64,000 bases of DNA from Oscillospiraceae bacterium (GTDB taxonomy: Bacteria > Bacillota > Clostridia > Oscillospirales > Oscillospiraceae). Every line of letters starts with the position of its first letter. Position 1 is the first letter of the stretch. The position numbers and the translations under genes were made by a program. Of the stretch, positions 27,014 to 36,783 are shown piece after piece. A model generated the notes under the pieces. The model had not been told where the DNA came from. It saw only the letters and a list, made by a program, of their open reading frames with translations, and ran no database searches. Location of the stretch: contig SVMG01000001.1 in NCBI GenBank assembly GCA_015067545.1, positions 124,001 to 188,000 on the forward strand, in the 5' to 3' direction.

Positions 27014-27133
27014 GGTCATTCCTCCTTGCCTTTTTCTCTATTATAGCATATGCGGCTTTGCTCCACAAGTCTGAATTTTACAACACCTTTCGACAGAAAT
27101 CCGGGCATACTACTACTGAAAGGGGTGAAATGT

Positions 27134-27310
27134 ATGCAAATGAAAGGATGGGCGCTGACCATGGGCATCGGTGCTGCTGTGGGTGCAGTTGCAGTTGCGA
27201 TGCTTCCCCGGCAGAGCAAGGCCAAAAAGCTGGTTGACAAGGCCGCCTACGCTGTGGAGGATACAGCACAGGAGGTTGCCAATAAGCTGGCTCGTAAAAT
27301 GGATATGTAA
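27134..27310 (+). CDS. Small YtxH-like membrane protein
   Basis: 58 residues. A glycine- and alanine-rich hydrophobic N-terminus (ALTMGIGAAVGAVAVAML) is followed by an amphipathic, basic helix with many Lys and Ala residues (KAKKLVDKAAYAVED), the general layout of YtxH and other small membrane-associated proteins. AAAGGGGTG precedes the ATG; a longer reading frame starting at 27050 has no site. It lies between the PyrF-like gene and the clp terminator. The family assignment is tentative. Confidence 0.65.
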   Translation: MQMKGWALTMGIGAAVGAVAVAMLPRQSKAKKLVDKAAYAVEDTAQEVANKLARKMDM

Positions 27311-27314
27311 GGAA

Positions 27315-27340
27315 AGCCGGGAAGCGTGTGCTTCCCGGCT
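27315..27340. terminator. Bidirectional terminator
   Basis: AGCCGGGAAGC-gtgt-GCTTCCCGGCT, an 11-bp stem, lies between the convergent YtxH-like gene and the Clp ATPase gene. A TTTCC tail follows on the minus strand. Confidence 0.8.
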
Positions 27341-27344
27341 CAAA

Positions 27345-29648
27345 TTATTTGGAATTTACCACAATTTCATCATTTTCAACGGTGATATCGATGGAAGAAA
27401 TGGGATTTTCGAAGGATGCAATGATCCGCTCGGAAATAGGATCTTCCAAATCGCGCTGGATGGTGCGCCGCAGATTACGGGCGCCGTACACAGTAGAAAA
27501 TGCCTTCTTAACCAGGTATTCCACCACATCCTCGCTGAATGCGATGGTAAGTCCGCGGTCTGTCAGACAATCGCGAAGCTCCTTCAGCATAATACCGGCA
27601 ATACCCCGGAAATTGTCCTCCGTCAGATGGTTAAAGGCGATGATCTCATCCACCCGGTTGATAAACTCCGGTCGCAGGAACTCACGCAGCGCGCCCATGG
27701 TCTTTTCCTTAACCTGGTCATTCTGTGTCCTGCCAAAGCCCAGGCCTGCAACCCGGCCCTCACTGCCTGCGTTGGAGGTCATCACGATGATGGTGTTCTC
27801 AAAATTTACCACCCGGCCCTGTGCATCTGTGATGCGGCCGTCATCCAACACCTGAAGCAGGATATTCAGCACATCCGGGTGTGCCTTTTCGATCTCATCG
27901 AACAGCACCACGGAATAGGGCTTGCGCCGGATCTTCTCCGTCAGCTGACCGGCTTCGTCGTAGCCGATATATCCGGGAGGCGAACCGATCAGCTTGGAAA
28001 CAGTGTGCTTCTCCATAAACTCAGACATATCCAGCCGGATCAGACTGTCAACAGAATCAAACAGATCATTTGCAAGACATTTCACAAGCTCCGTTTTGCC
28101 GACACCGGTAGGGCCAACAAAAATGAACGAAACAGGCCGTTTTTTCGGAGCAATACCCACACGATGGCGGCGAATGGCCTTGGCGACCGCATCGACAGCC
28201 TCATCCTGTCCCACAATGTGCTGGCGCAGGCGGTCAGCAAGACCGCTGATCTGCTCATACTCCTGGGCCTTGATCTTAGATGCCGGGATCTTCGTCCAAA
28301 GTTCAATGATCCGGGCCAAATTTTCAATAGTCACAGCCGGTGGCGGCACTTGCTCCAGCTTCTCAATTTCCGCAGCGATCTGACACAGACGGCTGCGCAA
28401 ATGGGCAAGCCGCTCATAATGCTCATTTTCCGTATCCTCCGTGAGCATTTGCAGCTCTAACTCGTAATCGTCCCGCTCCTTGCGAAGCTCTGCCAAACGG
28501 GAAATTTCCTCACAACGCAGGCTTACATCCGAACAGGCTTCGTCCAGCAGGTCGATGGCCTTGTCCGGCAGGAAGCGGTCTGTAATATAACGCTCCGACA
28601 GCACCACGCACTGCCGGGCGATCTCCGGCGAGATGGAAACGCCATGGAATTCGGCATATTTCGGCGCAATGCCCTGCATGATCTGGCTGGCTTCCTCGAT
28701 GGTAGGCTCAGCCACTGTCACAGGCTGGAAGCGACGCTCCAAGGCGGCATCCTTTTCGATGTGCTTGCGGTACTCATTGAAGGTAGTCGCACCGATCACC
28801 TGGATCTCGCCACGGGACAGGGCAGGTTTGAGAATATTGGCAGCGTTCATAGAGCCTTCCGCATCGCCTGCACCCACCAGGTTATGCACCTCGTCAATAA
28901 CTAGGATGATGTTACCGCACTCCTTGATCTCACCGATCAGGCTCTTCATACGGCTTTCAAACTGGCCGCGGAACTGAGTTCCGGCCACAAGCGCCGTCAG
29001 ATCCAGTAAAAATACTTCCTTATCCCGGAGCTTAAAAGGCACATTTCCGGCGGCGATCCGCTGTGCAAGGCCCTCCGCGATGGCGGTTTTACCTACGCCG
29101 GGCTCACCGATCAAACAGGGATTGTTCTTCTGACGGCGATTCAGGATCTGAATCACGCGCTCGGTCTCCACATCCCGTCCGATGACGGTATCCAGCTTGC
29201 CCTCCCGGGCACGGCCTGTAAGGTTCATGCAGTAAGCATCCAGGAATTTGTGCTTCTTATTCTTCTTTTTCGTGGGCTCTTCCCCACTCTTTTCCTCCTG
29301 CTGCTCCTTGCGCTTGGAAGGCAGGTTGCCGTTGCCCTGTGCAGGCAGGTGACCTGCGCCAAACAGCTGATTCAGCATGGGGAATGTGGCGGTACGGCTG
29401 TCCATATCGTCGTCATCGCCATCGCCCTGATCAATTTGACCGAACATGCTGCTCATCTCATCGCTGAGGTTGTCCAGATCATCGTCAGAAAAACCCATAT
29501 TCTTCACAGCCTGCTCAATCTGGGGAATGCCCAGACCACGGGCGCATTTCAAGCAGTAGCCTTCATTCAAAGTGTTGCCGTTTTCGATCTTTGTAATGAA
29601 AACAACTGCGATATTCTTCTTACATTTGGTACACAGTTTCGGCTGCAT
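27345..29648 (-). CDS. clpE: ClpE-type Clp ATPase with N-terminal zinc finger
   Basis: 767 residues. The N-terminus has a four-Cys zinc finger (CTKCKK near 4-9, CLKCAR near 32-37) of the ClpE type in place of the usual Clp N-domain repeats. An acidic linker follows, then AAA module 1 (GEPGVGKT), a short coiled middle domain ([15 protein letters not shown]) and AAA module 2 (GPTGVGKTE). It should unfold substrates for ClpP, which is not in this window. No tandem CtsR-type GGTCAAA repeats are visible upstream. The start at 29648 is favoured over the ATG two codons earlier by RBS spacing. ClpC is an alternative label. Confidence 0.88.
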   Translation of the reverse strand: MQPKLCTKCKKNIAVVFITKIENGNTLNEGYCLKCARGLGIPQIEQAVKNMGFSDDDLDNLSDEMSSMFGQIDQGDGDDDDMDSRTATFPMLNQLFGAGHLPAQGNGNLPSKRKEQQEEKSGEEPTKKKNKKHKFLDAYCMNLTGRAREGKLDTVIGRDVETERVIQILNRRQKNNPCLIGEPGVGKTAIAEGLAQRIAAGNVPFKLRDKEVFLLDLTALVAGTQFRGQFESRMKSLIGEIKECGNIILVIDEVHNLVGAGDAEGSMNAANILKPALSRGEIQVIGATTFNEYRKHIEKDAALERRFQPVTVAEPTIEEASQIMQGIAPKYAEFHGVSISPEIARQCVVLSERYITDRFLPDKAIDLLDEACSDVSLRCEEISRLAELRKERDDYELELQMLTEDTENEHYERLAHLRSRLCQIAAEIEKLEQVPPPAVTIENLARIIELWTKIPASKIKAQEYEQISGLADRLRQHIVGQDEAVDAVAKAIRRHRVGIAPKKRPVSFIFVGPTGVGKTELVKCLANDLFDSVDSLIRLDMSEFMEKHTVSKLIGSPPGYIGYDEAGQLTEKIRRKPYSVVLFDEIEKAHPDVLNILLQVLDDGRITDAQGRVVNFENTIIVMTSNAGSEGRVAGLGFGRTQNDQVKEKTMGALREFLRPEFINRVDEIIAFNHLTEDNFRGIAGIMLKELRDCLTDRGLTIAFSEDVVEYLVKKAFSTVYGARNLRRTIQRDLEDPISERIIASFENPISSIDITVENDEIVVNSK

Positions 29649-29670
29649 CGTCATTCACTCCTTTCCCGGC

Positions 29671-29679
29671 AGTATAACA
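29671..29679 (-). promoter_or_regulatory. Extended -10 promoter of the clpE-like gene
   Basis: On the minus strand TGTTATACT forms an extended -10; the -35 region is AT-rich and weak. It lies about 25 bases before the start, within the gap after truA. Confidence 0.5.
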
Positions 29680-29717
29680 TATTCTGCGAGAAAATAATAA
29701 AACATTTTTTGAACATT

Positions 29718-30488
29718 TCAGGTGCTGGCGCACTCAAATTTTTCCACTCCGTCGTCATACCATAGATGTGTCATGTACAGACCGCCGGGCGGGACAGTTG
29801 GCCCCGCGGCAGTGCGATTGCCGGAATCCAGGATCGCGCCGATTTCCTCGGGCTTGATTTTCCCTTCCGCTGCATAGACAACCGTCCCTGCCATGGCCCG
29901 GGCCATATTATAAAGAAATCCGTTGGCGCAGACACGCAGAGCGATCAAATCGCCCTGACGCTCCACCTTATAATAATATACCGTTCTGACGGTGGATTTT
30001 ACATCCGTGCCCACGCTTCTCACTGCCGCAAAATCGTGGGTACCCACAAATTGGTCCGCAGCAGCCTGCATAATCTTTTCGTCCAAATGCTTGGGATAGA
30101 ACCAGGCGCGGTTCACGTAAAAGGGGTCTTTTACACGGGAGTTATAGATCAAATAGGTATATTCCTTTCGGGCGCATGAGCCGATGGCATTGAAATCTTC
30201 ATGGACATCAAATGCCTTTGTCACCACAATATCCGCCGGCAAATGGGTATTCAGCGCATAAGGAAGCCGCTCTACCGGGATCGTGGAGTTGGTGCGAAAA
30301 TTGGCAACATAGCACTTGGCATGAACCCCTGCATCGGTACGACCGCAGCCGGTGACATGCACCTTCTCCCCTGTCAGCATACCGATGGCTTTTTCCATGG
30401 ACTCCTGTACAGTCGGAAGATTCTTCTGCATCTGCCAGCCATGGTAGTCTGTACCAAGGTATTTCAAAAACACAGCAATATTCCGCAT
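29718..30488 (-). CDS. truA: tRNA pseudouridine synthase A
   Basis: 256 residues. TruA converts uridines 38-40 of the anticodon stem to pseudouridine. The catalytic Asp52 lies in CGRTDAGVHA; the LKYLGTDYHGWQ opening and the RRTAAG-like region (NRTAAGPTVPPGGLY) are conserved. It starts 7 bases after ecfT, an arrangement (ecfA1-ecfA2-ecfT-truA) that is standard in Firmicutes and ends this operon. Confidence 0.95.
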   Translation of the reverse strand: MRNIAVFLKYLGTDYHGWQMQKNLPTVQESMEKAIGMLTGEKVHVTGCGRTDAGVHAKCYVANFRTNSTIPVERLPYALNTHLPADIVVTKAFDVHEDFNAIGSCARKEYTYLIYNSRVKDPFYVNRAWFYPKHLDEKIMQAAADQFVGTHDFAAVRSVGTDVKSTVRTVYYYKVERQGDLIALRVCANGFLYNMARAMAGTVVYAAEGKIKPEEIGAILDSGNRTAAGPTVPPGGLYMTHLWYDDGVEKFECAST

Positions 30489-30495
30489 GGCAGCC

Positions 30496-31302
30496 TCACA
30501 GTCCGAACCGGGTCAGCAGGATCACTGCCAAAAGCAGCAAAATACCGATGCCATAGGCGCAGAAATCCCGGCGCTTATAGCGCAGCAGCTTCATCTTTGT
30601 CCGACCGTCGCCGCCATGATAGCAGCGGCATTCCATGGCGGTGGCCAATTCATCCGCACGGCGAAATGCACTAATAAACAGCGGTACCAGGATCGGCACC
30701 AATGCCCTGACCCGGTCCATCAGCTTGCCGGTTTCAAAATCCGCACCACGAGCCTTCTGGGCAGACATGATCTTGTCAGTCTCCTCGATCAGGGTAGGAA
30801 TAAAGCGCAGAGCAATGCACATCATCATGGCCAGTTCGTGGACGGGAACTTTGATCTTCTTTAAGGGGTTCAGAAGAGACTCCAGGCCGTCTGTCAAAGC
30901 AATGGGAGATGTGGTATAGGTCAGCAGGAAAGTGCCCGCAATGAGCATCAGGATCCGCGCCATCATATAAACAGAGCGCACAACGCCCTCCAGCGTGATG
31001 GTGATGATCCAAAAGGACACTAAAACCGTTTCACCCTGGGTAAAGAACAAATTCAAAATGCCGGTAAAGATCAAAATAAACACAAGCGGCTTCATACCAC
31101 GCAAAAAGGCCTTGCCGGGGACTCCGGAAACGCCAATGCAGGTCAGCAAAAATGCCAGCATCAGGCCGTAGGACGCCGGACCGCTTGCCAAAAACAGTGC
31201 TACGATGTAGACCACCAGCATTACAAGCTTTGTTCTGGGATCCAGGCGGTGGATCACGGAATTTCCCGGGAAATATTGACCCAGTGTAATATCCTTAAGC
31301 AC
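30496..31302 (-). CDS. ecfT: Energy-coupling factor transporter transmembrane protein EcfT
   Basis: 268 residues. This integral membrane subunit couples the two ATPases to exchangeable substrate-binding S components for vitamin or metal uptake. Several hydrophobic helices are visible and the two coupling-helix motifs are recognisable: an Ala-Arg-Gly motif (AQKARGADFET) and a later FRRADELATAMECR segment. The start is a GTG at 31302 that overlaps the ecfA2 stop by 8 bases. No S component is encoded nearby, which suggests a shared group II module serving distant S genes. Confidence 0.93.
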   Translation of the reverse strand: MLKDITLGQYFPGNSVIHRLDPRTKLVMLVVYIVALFLASGPASYGLMLAFLLTCIGVSGVPGKAFLRGMKPLVFILIFTGILNLFFTQGETVLVSFWIITITLEGVVRSVYMMARILMLIAGTFLLTYTTSPIALTDGLESLLNPLKKIKVPVHELAMMMCIALRFIPTLIEETDKIMSAQKARGADFETGKLMDRVRALVPILVPLFISAFRRADELATAMECRCYHGGDGRTKMKLLRYKRRDFCAYGIGILLLLAVILLTRFGL

Positions 31303-32149
31303 CGGCGATCCCCCCTTTCAGGGCATCGATGGCCTGCTCCATGGTATAAACCGGAGGTAACGCAACGTCCAGCTTTCGCAATTCAAGGAAAACGCGGGTC
31401 ACTTCCGGAATATCCAGTCCCATATCTACAAGATCCCATGCATGGGTAAATACTTCGTTGGGCGTGCCATCCATTGCAAGATGCGCGCCGTTCATCACAA
31501 GCAGGCGATCCGTCAGAAGAGCCACATCGTTCATGGAGTGGCTGACCATCATAATGGTAGCATTCTTTGCCTGCCGATAAGACTCGATATTGCGCAGAAT
31601 CTCTGCGCGTCCTGCAGGATCCAAACCGGCAGTAGGCTCGTCCAGGATCAGCACCTCCGGCTCCATGGCAATGACACCTGCGATGGCTACACGCCGCTTC
31701 TGTCCACCGGACAGATCAAAGGGTGATGCTTCCAGCTGTGAATCTGTCAAGCCAACAAAGCTTGCAGCTTCCCGGACACGGCGGTCGATCTCCTCCCTGG
31801 AAAGCCCCATATTTTTCGGTCCAAAGGCAATATCTTTATAAACAGTTTCTTCAAAGAGCTGATACTCCGGATACTGAAAGACCAAGCCTACACGGAAACG
31901 TGCCTGCCTTGTGAGCTTCTTATCCGACCAAATATCCGCACCATCCAGCAGGACCTTGCCACTTGTAGGCTTCAGCAGGCCGTTCAAATGCTGCATCAGC
32001 GTGGATTTACCGGAGCCGGTATGACCGATGATGCCGATAAACTCCCCACGTTCCACCGAAAAAGACACGTCTTCCAGCGCCGTGTGCTCGAAAGGAGTAC
32101 CGGCGCTGTAAATATGGGTCAGTTTCTGAATCTCTAAAATCGGTGACAA
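31295..32149 (-). CDS. ecfA2: Energy-coupling factor transporter ATPase 2
   Basis: 284 residues. The ABC ATPase has Walker A GHTGSGKS (42-49), the Q loop (VFQYPEYQLFEE), the signature LSGGQKRR and Walker B ILDEPTAGLD, followed by an H loop (MVSHSM). The start is a TTG at 32149 preceded by GGAGGTAAAGATAA. It pairs with ecfA1 19 bases upstream and overlaps ecfT. Confidence 0.94.
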   Translation of the reverse strand: MSPILEIQKLTHIYSAGTPFEHTALEDVSFSVERGEFIGIIGHTGSGKSTLMQHLNGLLKPTSGKVLLDGADIWSDKKLTRQARFRVGLVFQYPEYQLFEETVYKDIAFGPKNMGLSREEIDRRVREAASFVGLTDSQLEASPFDLSGGQKRRVAIAGVIAMEPEVLILDEPTAGLDPAGRAEILRNIESYRQAKNATIMMVSHSMNDVALLTDRLLVMNGAHLAMDGTPNEVFTHAWDLVDMGLDIPEVTRVFLELRKLDVALPPVYTMEQAIDALKGGIAGA

Positions 32150-32168
32150 TTATCTTTACCTCCAGCGG

Positions 32169-33017
32169 TCAGACCTTCCAATGCTCAAAAAGTGTCTGCG
32201 CGCATTCTTCCGGGCTCAATCTGTCAAGTGGCAGATCAGCGCCCAATTGGTTCAATTTCCAACATAATTCAACGGTTTCCGGGGCTGCAAGACCGATGCT
32301 GTGCAGCAGTTCCACTTGAGAGAAAACCTCGCGGGGTGTTCCGTCAGCCGCAATGCTTCCTTTATTCAGCACGATCACACGCTGCGCCTTTGCCGCTTCA
32401 TCCATGTGATGGGTGATCAGGATCACCGTGATCCCCTTTTCTTGATTGAGCCGTTCGATGGTCTCCATGACCTCTCTGCGGCCTCTGGGATCCAGCATAG
32501 CCGTAGGCTCGTCCAATACGATGCAACGGGGCTGCATCGCGATAATACCCGCAATGGCGATCCGCTGCTTCTGACCGCCGGACAGAAGATGGGGCGCGTG
32601 CTCCCGGTACTCATACATACCAACCTGCTTCAGAGCAAGATCCACTCTGCGACGGATCTCTGCACTGGAGATGCCCAGATTTTCCGGGCCAAAAGCCACA
32701 TCCTCCTCCACCACATTGGCAACGATCTGGTTGTCGGGATTTTGAAAGACCATGCCTGTGGTCTTGCGGATGGTAAGCAGCTTTTCTTCGTCCATGGTGT
32801 CCATGCCGAAGACATGAACCTTGCCGCCGCAGGGCAAAAGTATGGAATTGAAATGCTTGGCAAGGGTGGATTTACCACATCCGTTGCCACCCAGGATAGC
32901 CACAAAACTGCCCTCATCAACAGTCAGAGACAGATCCTCAAATACACGGACGCCGGGCGTGTCATCCACGCCCGGATACGTATATGCCAAATGATCAACT
33001 TTGATCGCAATGTCCAA
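32169..33017 (-). CDS. ecfA1: Energy-coupling factor transporter ATPase 1
   Basis: 282 residues. The ABC ATPase has Walker A GGNGCGKS (43-50), the Q loop (VFQNPDNQ), the signature LLSGGQKQR and Walker B IVLDEPTAMLD. A TTG at 33017 is chosen as start because GGAGGG precedes it by 7 bases. An ATG 15 codons upstream would overlap the previous gene by 29 bases and has no site. The NPDN form in the Q loop favours EcfA1 over EcfA2. Confidence 0.92.
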   Translation of the reverse strand: MDIAIKVDHLAYTYPGVDDTPGVRVFEDLSLTVDEGSFVAILGGNGCGKSTLAKHFNSILLPCGGKVHVFGMDTMDEEKLLTIRKTTGMVFQNPDNQIVANVVEEDVAFGPENLGISSAEIRRRVDLALKQVGMYEYREHAPHLLSGGQKQRIAIAGIIAMQPRCIVLDEPTAMLDPRGRREVMETIERLNQEKGITVILITHHMDEAAKAQRVIVLNKGSIAADGTPREVFSQVELLHSIGLAAPETVELCWKLNQLGADLPLDRLSPEECAQTLFEHWKV

Positions 33018-33033
33018 GAGACGACCCTCCAAA

Positions 33034-33900
33034 TCAAGGTGTCCAACGCCCGGTCGCACCACAGGGCAGCATGATCCCTGTAGACTTCACCGGAAGGCCC
33101 AATTCTCCCACAGCGGTCTTACCGCCATGCTCAGCACCGAATATCACATCCGAGGCGTAACCAACGGCAGAGGGTGCAAGGCCTGTTGTATAGGAGTTGA
33201 TAATAACAAATAATGGGTTATCCGTCAATAGCTTTGCTGTTTCCAGCAGGAACGGATAGAAGCTTGTTTCCATCTTCCAGATCTCACCGCTGGGCCCACG
33301 TCCGTAGCTGGGTGGATCCATGATGATACCGTCATATCGGCGGCCACGGCGGATCTCCCGCTGGATAAACTTGCCGCAATCGTCCACGATCCAGTGAATG
33401 GGCCGGTCAGCAAGACCGGACGCCTGGGCGTTTTCCTTGGCCCAGGCTACCATACCCTTGGATGCATCCACATGGTACACCTCTGCCCCGCCAGCTGCAG
33501 CGGCTAAGGTAGCGCCGCCGGAGTAGGCAAACAAATTCAGCACACGCACAGGACGGCCGGCATTGGCGCACTTTTCACGGATAAAATCCCAGTTGGCCGC
33601 CTGCTCGGGGAATACGCCGGTGTGTTTGAAATTCATGGGCTTGACGTTAAACGTCAGATAGTCCTTATAATGGATCTGCCAACGCTCCGGGAGCTTATGG
33701 TCAGTCCAGTGTCCCCCACCGGTATTGGAGCGCAGATACCTTGCATCGTATTTTCTCCAGCCGGGATGTTCCTTGGGCGTGTTCCAAATCACCTGGGGAT
33801 CGGGGCGTACCAAAAGGTACTTCCCCCACCGCTCCAGACGCTCTCCGTCAGAGGTGTCCAGCACCTCATATTCCTTCCATTCATCGGATAACCAAATCAT
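33034..33900 (-). CDS. Class I SAM-dependent methyltransferase (RlmI/RlmK-like)
   Basis: 288 residues. A Rossmann methyltransferase core carries motif I VLNLFAYSGGATLAAA (near 119-134), an acidic residue in EVYHVDASKG and a catalytic DPPSYGRG segment. Together these resemble the C-terminal half of 23S rRNA m5C methyltransferase RlmI. The first 85 residues lack an obvious PUA domain, which RlmI has. The target RNA is therefore uncertain. It starts 12 bases after the PBP gene stop and leads into the ecf genes. Confidence 0.82.
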   Translation of the reverse strand: MIWLSDEWKEYEVLDTSDGERLERWGKYLLVRPDPQVIWNTPKEHPGWRKYDARYLRSNTGGGHWTDHKLPERWQIHYKDYLTFNVKPMNFKHTGVFPEQAANWDFIREKCANAGRPVRVLNLFAYSGGATLAAAAGGAEVYHVDASKGMVAWAKENAQASGLADRPIHWIVDDCGKFIQREIRRGRRYDGIIMDPPSYGRGPSGEIWKMETSFYPFLLETAKLLTDNPLFVIINSYTTGLAPSAVGYASDVIFGAEHGGKTAVGELGLPVKSTGIMLPCGATGRWTP

Positions 33901-33912
33901 GGCAATCTCCTT

Positions 33913-36615
33913 TTATTCGATCAATATGGGGGATCCCGGGTCTCCGCTGTGAATATAGCATGACAAGTACGGCACACTCAGTCCGTAGTTCTTATCACCG
34001 TTGAAGCCATAGTAGGGCACGGGATTTCCCTGCTTGTCCACAAGATAGACCCAGTTCTCGCCTCTGCAGGAATACCAAAGTCCCACATTGGATGCCTTTT
34101 TGATCTCATTGATCTTGGACTGAGTCACCTTGACCAGGGAGCGCTTCACAACGTGCGTACAGCCGGAATTCGCCACCGCGTTGCAGTCCGTACAGAAATC
34201 CACCACCACGTGGCAATCGCAGGACTGCGTGGGCACATCCTCTGGATACACCAGCACAGTTTCCACCCGGCTCAAGCCGTACTCATAGGCTCGTACATCC
34301 AGGGAACAGGCGGAGGTTGCCAGTTTTCCGCAATCCTTACACACCTGCGTAGAGACGAAATTTGCGGGATTGTACATGCTCTTCGATTCCAGTCCGTAAT
34401 GCAAAGGCTCCATAACCTTTGTCCAAAGTCTTCGCGCTGCCGAACTGCCGCCGCTACCGGTTATAGCCTCAGGCATCTCATATCCCGTCCATACCGACGC
34501 AGTATAATGTCCCGTAAAGCCGCAGAACCAACGGTCCTTTGCGCTTGTAGTAGTACCGGTCTTACCGTAAATCTCATAGTTCTTATCAAAACTAAAGCGA
34601 AGATCATCGGCAGTACCGCTTTTGACTACCTCCGCCAGGCAGTAGTTCATATAATCCACTGTCTTGGCGCTTAGGATCTGTTCGGACTTCTGCTCATTGT
34701 GGTACACAAGCATACCGTCGCTGTCGTAGATCAGCGTGTAGGTGCGTGCATCCCGGTAAATGCCGTTATTGGCAAAGGTTGCATATGCTGTACACATATC
34801 CCGAACGGTCACACCAACAGTGGGCGCACCCAGACCCAAGGGAGCCCAGTCAACGTCTGTAAAGATCTTGCCGCTGGAGTTGGTGTATTCCTTCACCAAT
34901 GTGGAAAGTCCGAATTTGTCCTTGGCGAAGTTAAAGGAGTATTCACGTCCCATAATGTCCAGGCCCTTGATGGCACTGGCGTTTACGGAATCCTTGACGG
35001 CGCTCAAAACCGTTCTGGAATAGGAATACTGACGGTTTGAGTTTCTGGGGAAAGGACTGCCGTCCACATAATAGAAAGGCAGATCGTCCACAACCGATGC
35101 AGGATTCAGCACTCCCAGCTCAAAGGCAGGTGCGTAAACCGTCAGAGGCTTGATGGAAGAACCGGGCTGCAGCTTGGAGTCTGTAGCCTTACTGTAGGCA
35201 TCGTGGACATTCTTTTCACCAACACCGCCGGCCATAGCAACGATGTCACCGGATGCATTATCAATGATAACAATGCCGGACTGGAGCTGCTGGATACTGT
35301 CCGTGTCAGGGATCTGGCTCAGATCGGTGTAGATCTTATCCACCTGCTTTTGAACTGCCATGTCGAAGGTGGTATAAATGTGCAGGCCGCTTTGACAAAC
35401 AAGCCGCTTAAAGTCCTGCTTGGCATCCGTATCCGCAGTTTCCCAGTTGACGCCGCCCCTCTCACAGAACAGCTGAGCGACCTCCTCCAGTACCACATCC
35501 ACAAACCAGGAATAGACCTCTCGGGAGGCATCATTGCCCACAGTGGTGGGATTTCCGCATTGCGGACAATAGGTCTTGCCGTCGTCCTTCGTTACGAAAG
35601 TGCCGACCTTGCCATGATAACCGCAGCTTTCGTTGATACAATCGCTGTAACGGTCTTGCTCATCAATACCACGCTTTAAGGTCAGATTCTCACTGTCGGT
35701 CAGTGCCTGTTGATACTCCTCGTCCGTCAACCAGCCGTACTCGCGCATCATAAACATGGTATCTTCCCGGCGGCGTTTGTTTCGCTCAGCACCGGTGAGC
35801 TGCTCGCCCTTGTAATTATCCAGACCGGTACGGTAGGGATTGAACAATGACGGGTTGTTGGTGATACTGATCAGCGCAGCACACTCTGCGGTATTCAAAT
35901 CCTCAAGCTCCTTGCCGAAATATTCAGCCGCAGCAGGCTTGATGCCCTTACAGCGCTCACCAAGATAGATCTTGTTGAGATACCACTCAATAATATATTT
36001 CTTGTCGTACCGCTTTTCAAATTCGGTGGCGCGGAAGATCTCCAGCACCTTACGCTGGACAGTTACATCATCAGCAGATTCATCATACTCCAAATACAGG
36101 TTCTTGATCAGCTGCTGCGTAATGGACGAGCCGCCGAACTCCCGGCCGCCAACAAACATGCTGACGCAGGCCTTGATGGTGGGGATCCAGTCAACACCCT
36201 GATGCTCAAAGAAACGGTGATCCTCGATGGCCACTGCAGCATAGATCAGATCCTGCGGGATCTCATCATAGGTGGCCCAGTCCTCGTCAGTCTCTGCATG
36301 AAGCCGCTGGAGCACCTGGATCTCACCGTTGGCATCCGTGTAATACATTACCGTGTTGCCGCTTTGATCAAAATCACCTGTGACGACCTCCGCATTTCCC
36401 ATGATCTCATCACTGTCCAGATAATCCGCAAGCAAACCAACAAAGGCAAACAGGCAGATAGCTGTAATGGCAAGCACTGTGGCCAGCGCTCCCAAAAGGA
36501 TCTTTATTAAGGAATAGGCACCCTTCCAAAATCCGTGCAGGACACGCACAGACTTGGGCGGAATCCAGGATTGTCTGGAAACGCGGCGCACTTCTTCATT
36601 GTGTTCATGTTCCAT
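33913..36615 (-). CDS. Class A penicillin-binding protein (transglycosylase/transpeptidase)
   Basis: 900 residues. A cytoplasmic tail and one membrane helix (about 37-62) precede a GT51 transglycosylase domain with catalytic Glu131 in EDHRFFEHQGVD. The transpeptidase domain has SxxK at Ser485-Lys488 (PGSSIKP), an SVN motif and KTGTT. Between the two lies a CxxxxC / CxxC set (Cys325, Cys330, Cys349, Cys352) like a zinc ribbon, and the C-terminal 100 residues hold further Cys pairs (VCKDCGK, CDCH, CTDCN). The ATG at 36615 follows GGAGGT. It polymerises and cross-links peptidoglycan and heads the operon with the methyltransferase and ecf genes. Confidence 0.93.
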   Translation of the reverse strand: MEHEHNEEVRRVSRQSWIPPKSVRVLHGFWKGAYSLIKILLGALATVLAITAICLFAFVGLLADYLDSDEIMGNAEVVTGDFDQSGNTVMYYTDANGEIQVLQRLHAETDEDWATYDEIPQDLIYAAVAIEDHRFFEHQGVDWIPTIKACVSMFVGGREFGGSSITQQLIKNLYLEYDESADDVTVQRKVLEIFRATEFEKRYDKKYIIEWYLNKIYLGERCKGIKPAAAEYFGKELEDLNTAECAALISITNNPSLFNPYRTGLDNYKGEQLTGAERNKRRREDTMFMMREYGWLTDEEYQQALTDSENLTLKRGIDEQDRYSDCINESCGYHGKVGTFVTKDDGKTYCPQCGNPTTVGNDASREVYSWFVDVVLEEVAQLFCERGGVNWETADTDAKQDFKRLVCQSGLHIYTTFDMAVQKQVDKIYTDLSQIPDTDSIQQLQSGIVIIDNASGDIVAMAGGVGEKNVHDAYSKATDSKLQPGSSIKPLTVYAPAFELGVLNPASVVDDLPFYYVDGSPFPRNSNRQYSYSRTVLSAVKDSVNASAIKGLDIMGREYSFNFAKDKFGLSTLVKEYTNSSGKIFTDVDWAPLGLGAPTVGVTVRDMCTAYATFANNGIYRDARTYTLIYDSDGMLVYHNEQKSEQILSAKTVDYMNYCLAEVVKSGTADDLRFSFDKNYEIYGKTGTTTSAKDRWFCGFTGHYTASVWTGYEMPEAITGSGGSSAARRLWTKVMEPLHYGLESKSMYNPANFVSTQVCKDCGKLATSACSLDVRAYEYGLSRVETVLVYPEDVPTQSCDCHVVVDFCTDCNAVANSGCTHVVKRSLVKVTQSKINEIKKASNVGLWYSCRGENWVYLVDKQGNPVPYYGFNGDKNYGLSVPYLSCYIHSGDPGSPILIE

Positions 36616-36639
36616 ATCGTTACCTCCATAAGACAGCAG

Positions 36640-36666
36640 AAAAAAAGATCGGACACCCGCTGTCCG
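36640..36666 (-). promoter_or_regulatory. Attenuator-like hairpin in the PBP leader
   Basis: On the minus strand CGGACA-gcggg-TGTCCG is followed by ATC and seven T residues. It lies between the promoter and the RBS of the PBP gene, so premature termination in the leader is possible. Confidence 0.5.
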
Positions 36667-36692
36667 CATAATCGCATAGGACCAGCCGTATA

Positions 36693-36701
36693 ATTATAGC
36701 A
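36693..36701 (-). promoter_or_regulatory. Extended -10 promoter of the PBP operon
   Basis: On the minus strand TGCTATAAT gives an extended -10; the -35 is a poor match. It lies about 75 bases before the start codon. Confidence 0.6.
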
Positions 36702-36733
36702 TACCCCAACAAAAAACGAAAGACCCAATTTAT

Positions 36734-36763
36734 TAATAAAGAGAAAAATTACAGACATACTAT
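36734..36763 (+). promoter_or_regulatory. Possible sporulation sigma-E-like promoter
   Basis: TAATAAA, 15 bases and CATACTAT resemble the sigma-E -35 and -10 patterns (KMATATT, CATACAHT); seven of eight positions agree in the -10. It precedes the BofC-like gene. The match is by eye only. Confidence 0.3.
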
Positions 36764-36783
36764 CTCCGTAAGGAGGGTGGATG

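Noticed and set aside
27171..28460. A 429-codon open frame opposite the clpE-like gene
   Set aside because: It begins inside the small YtxH-like gene in another frame and runs through the terminator; it is a shadow of clpE.
33015..33062. ATG at 33062 as the start of ecfA1
   Set aside because: It lies 29 bases inside the preceding gene without a ribosome site, while the TTG at 33017 has GGAGGG at good spacing and gives the usual EcfA1 N-terminus.
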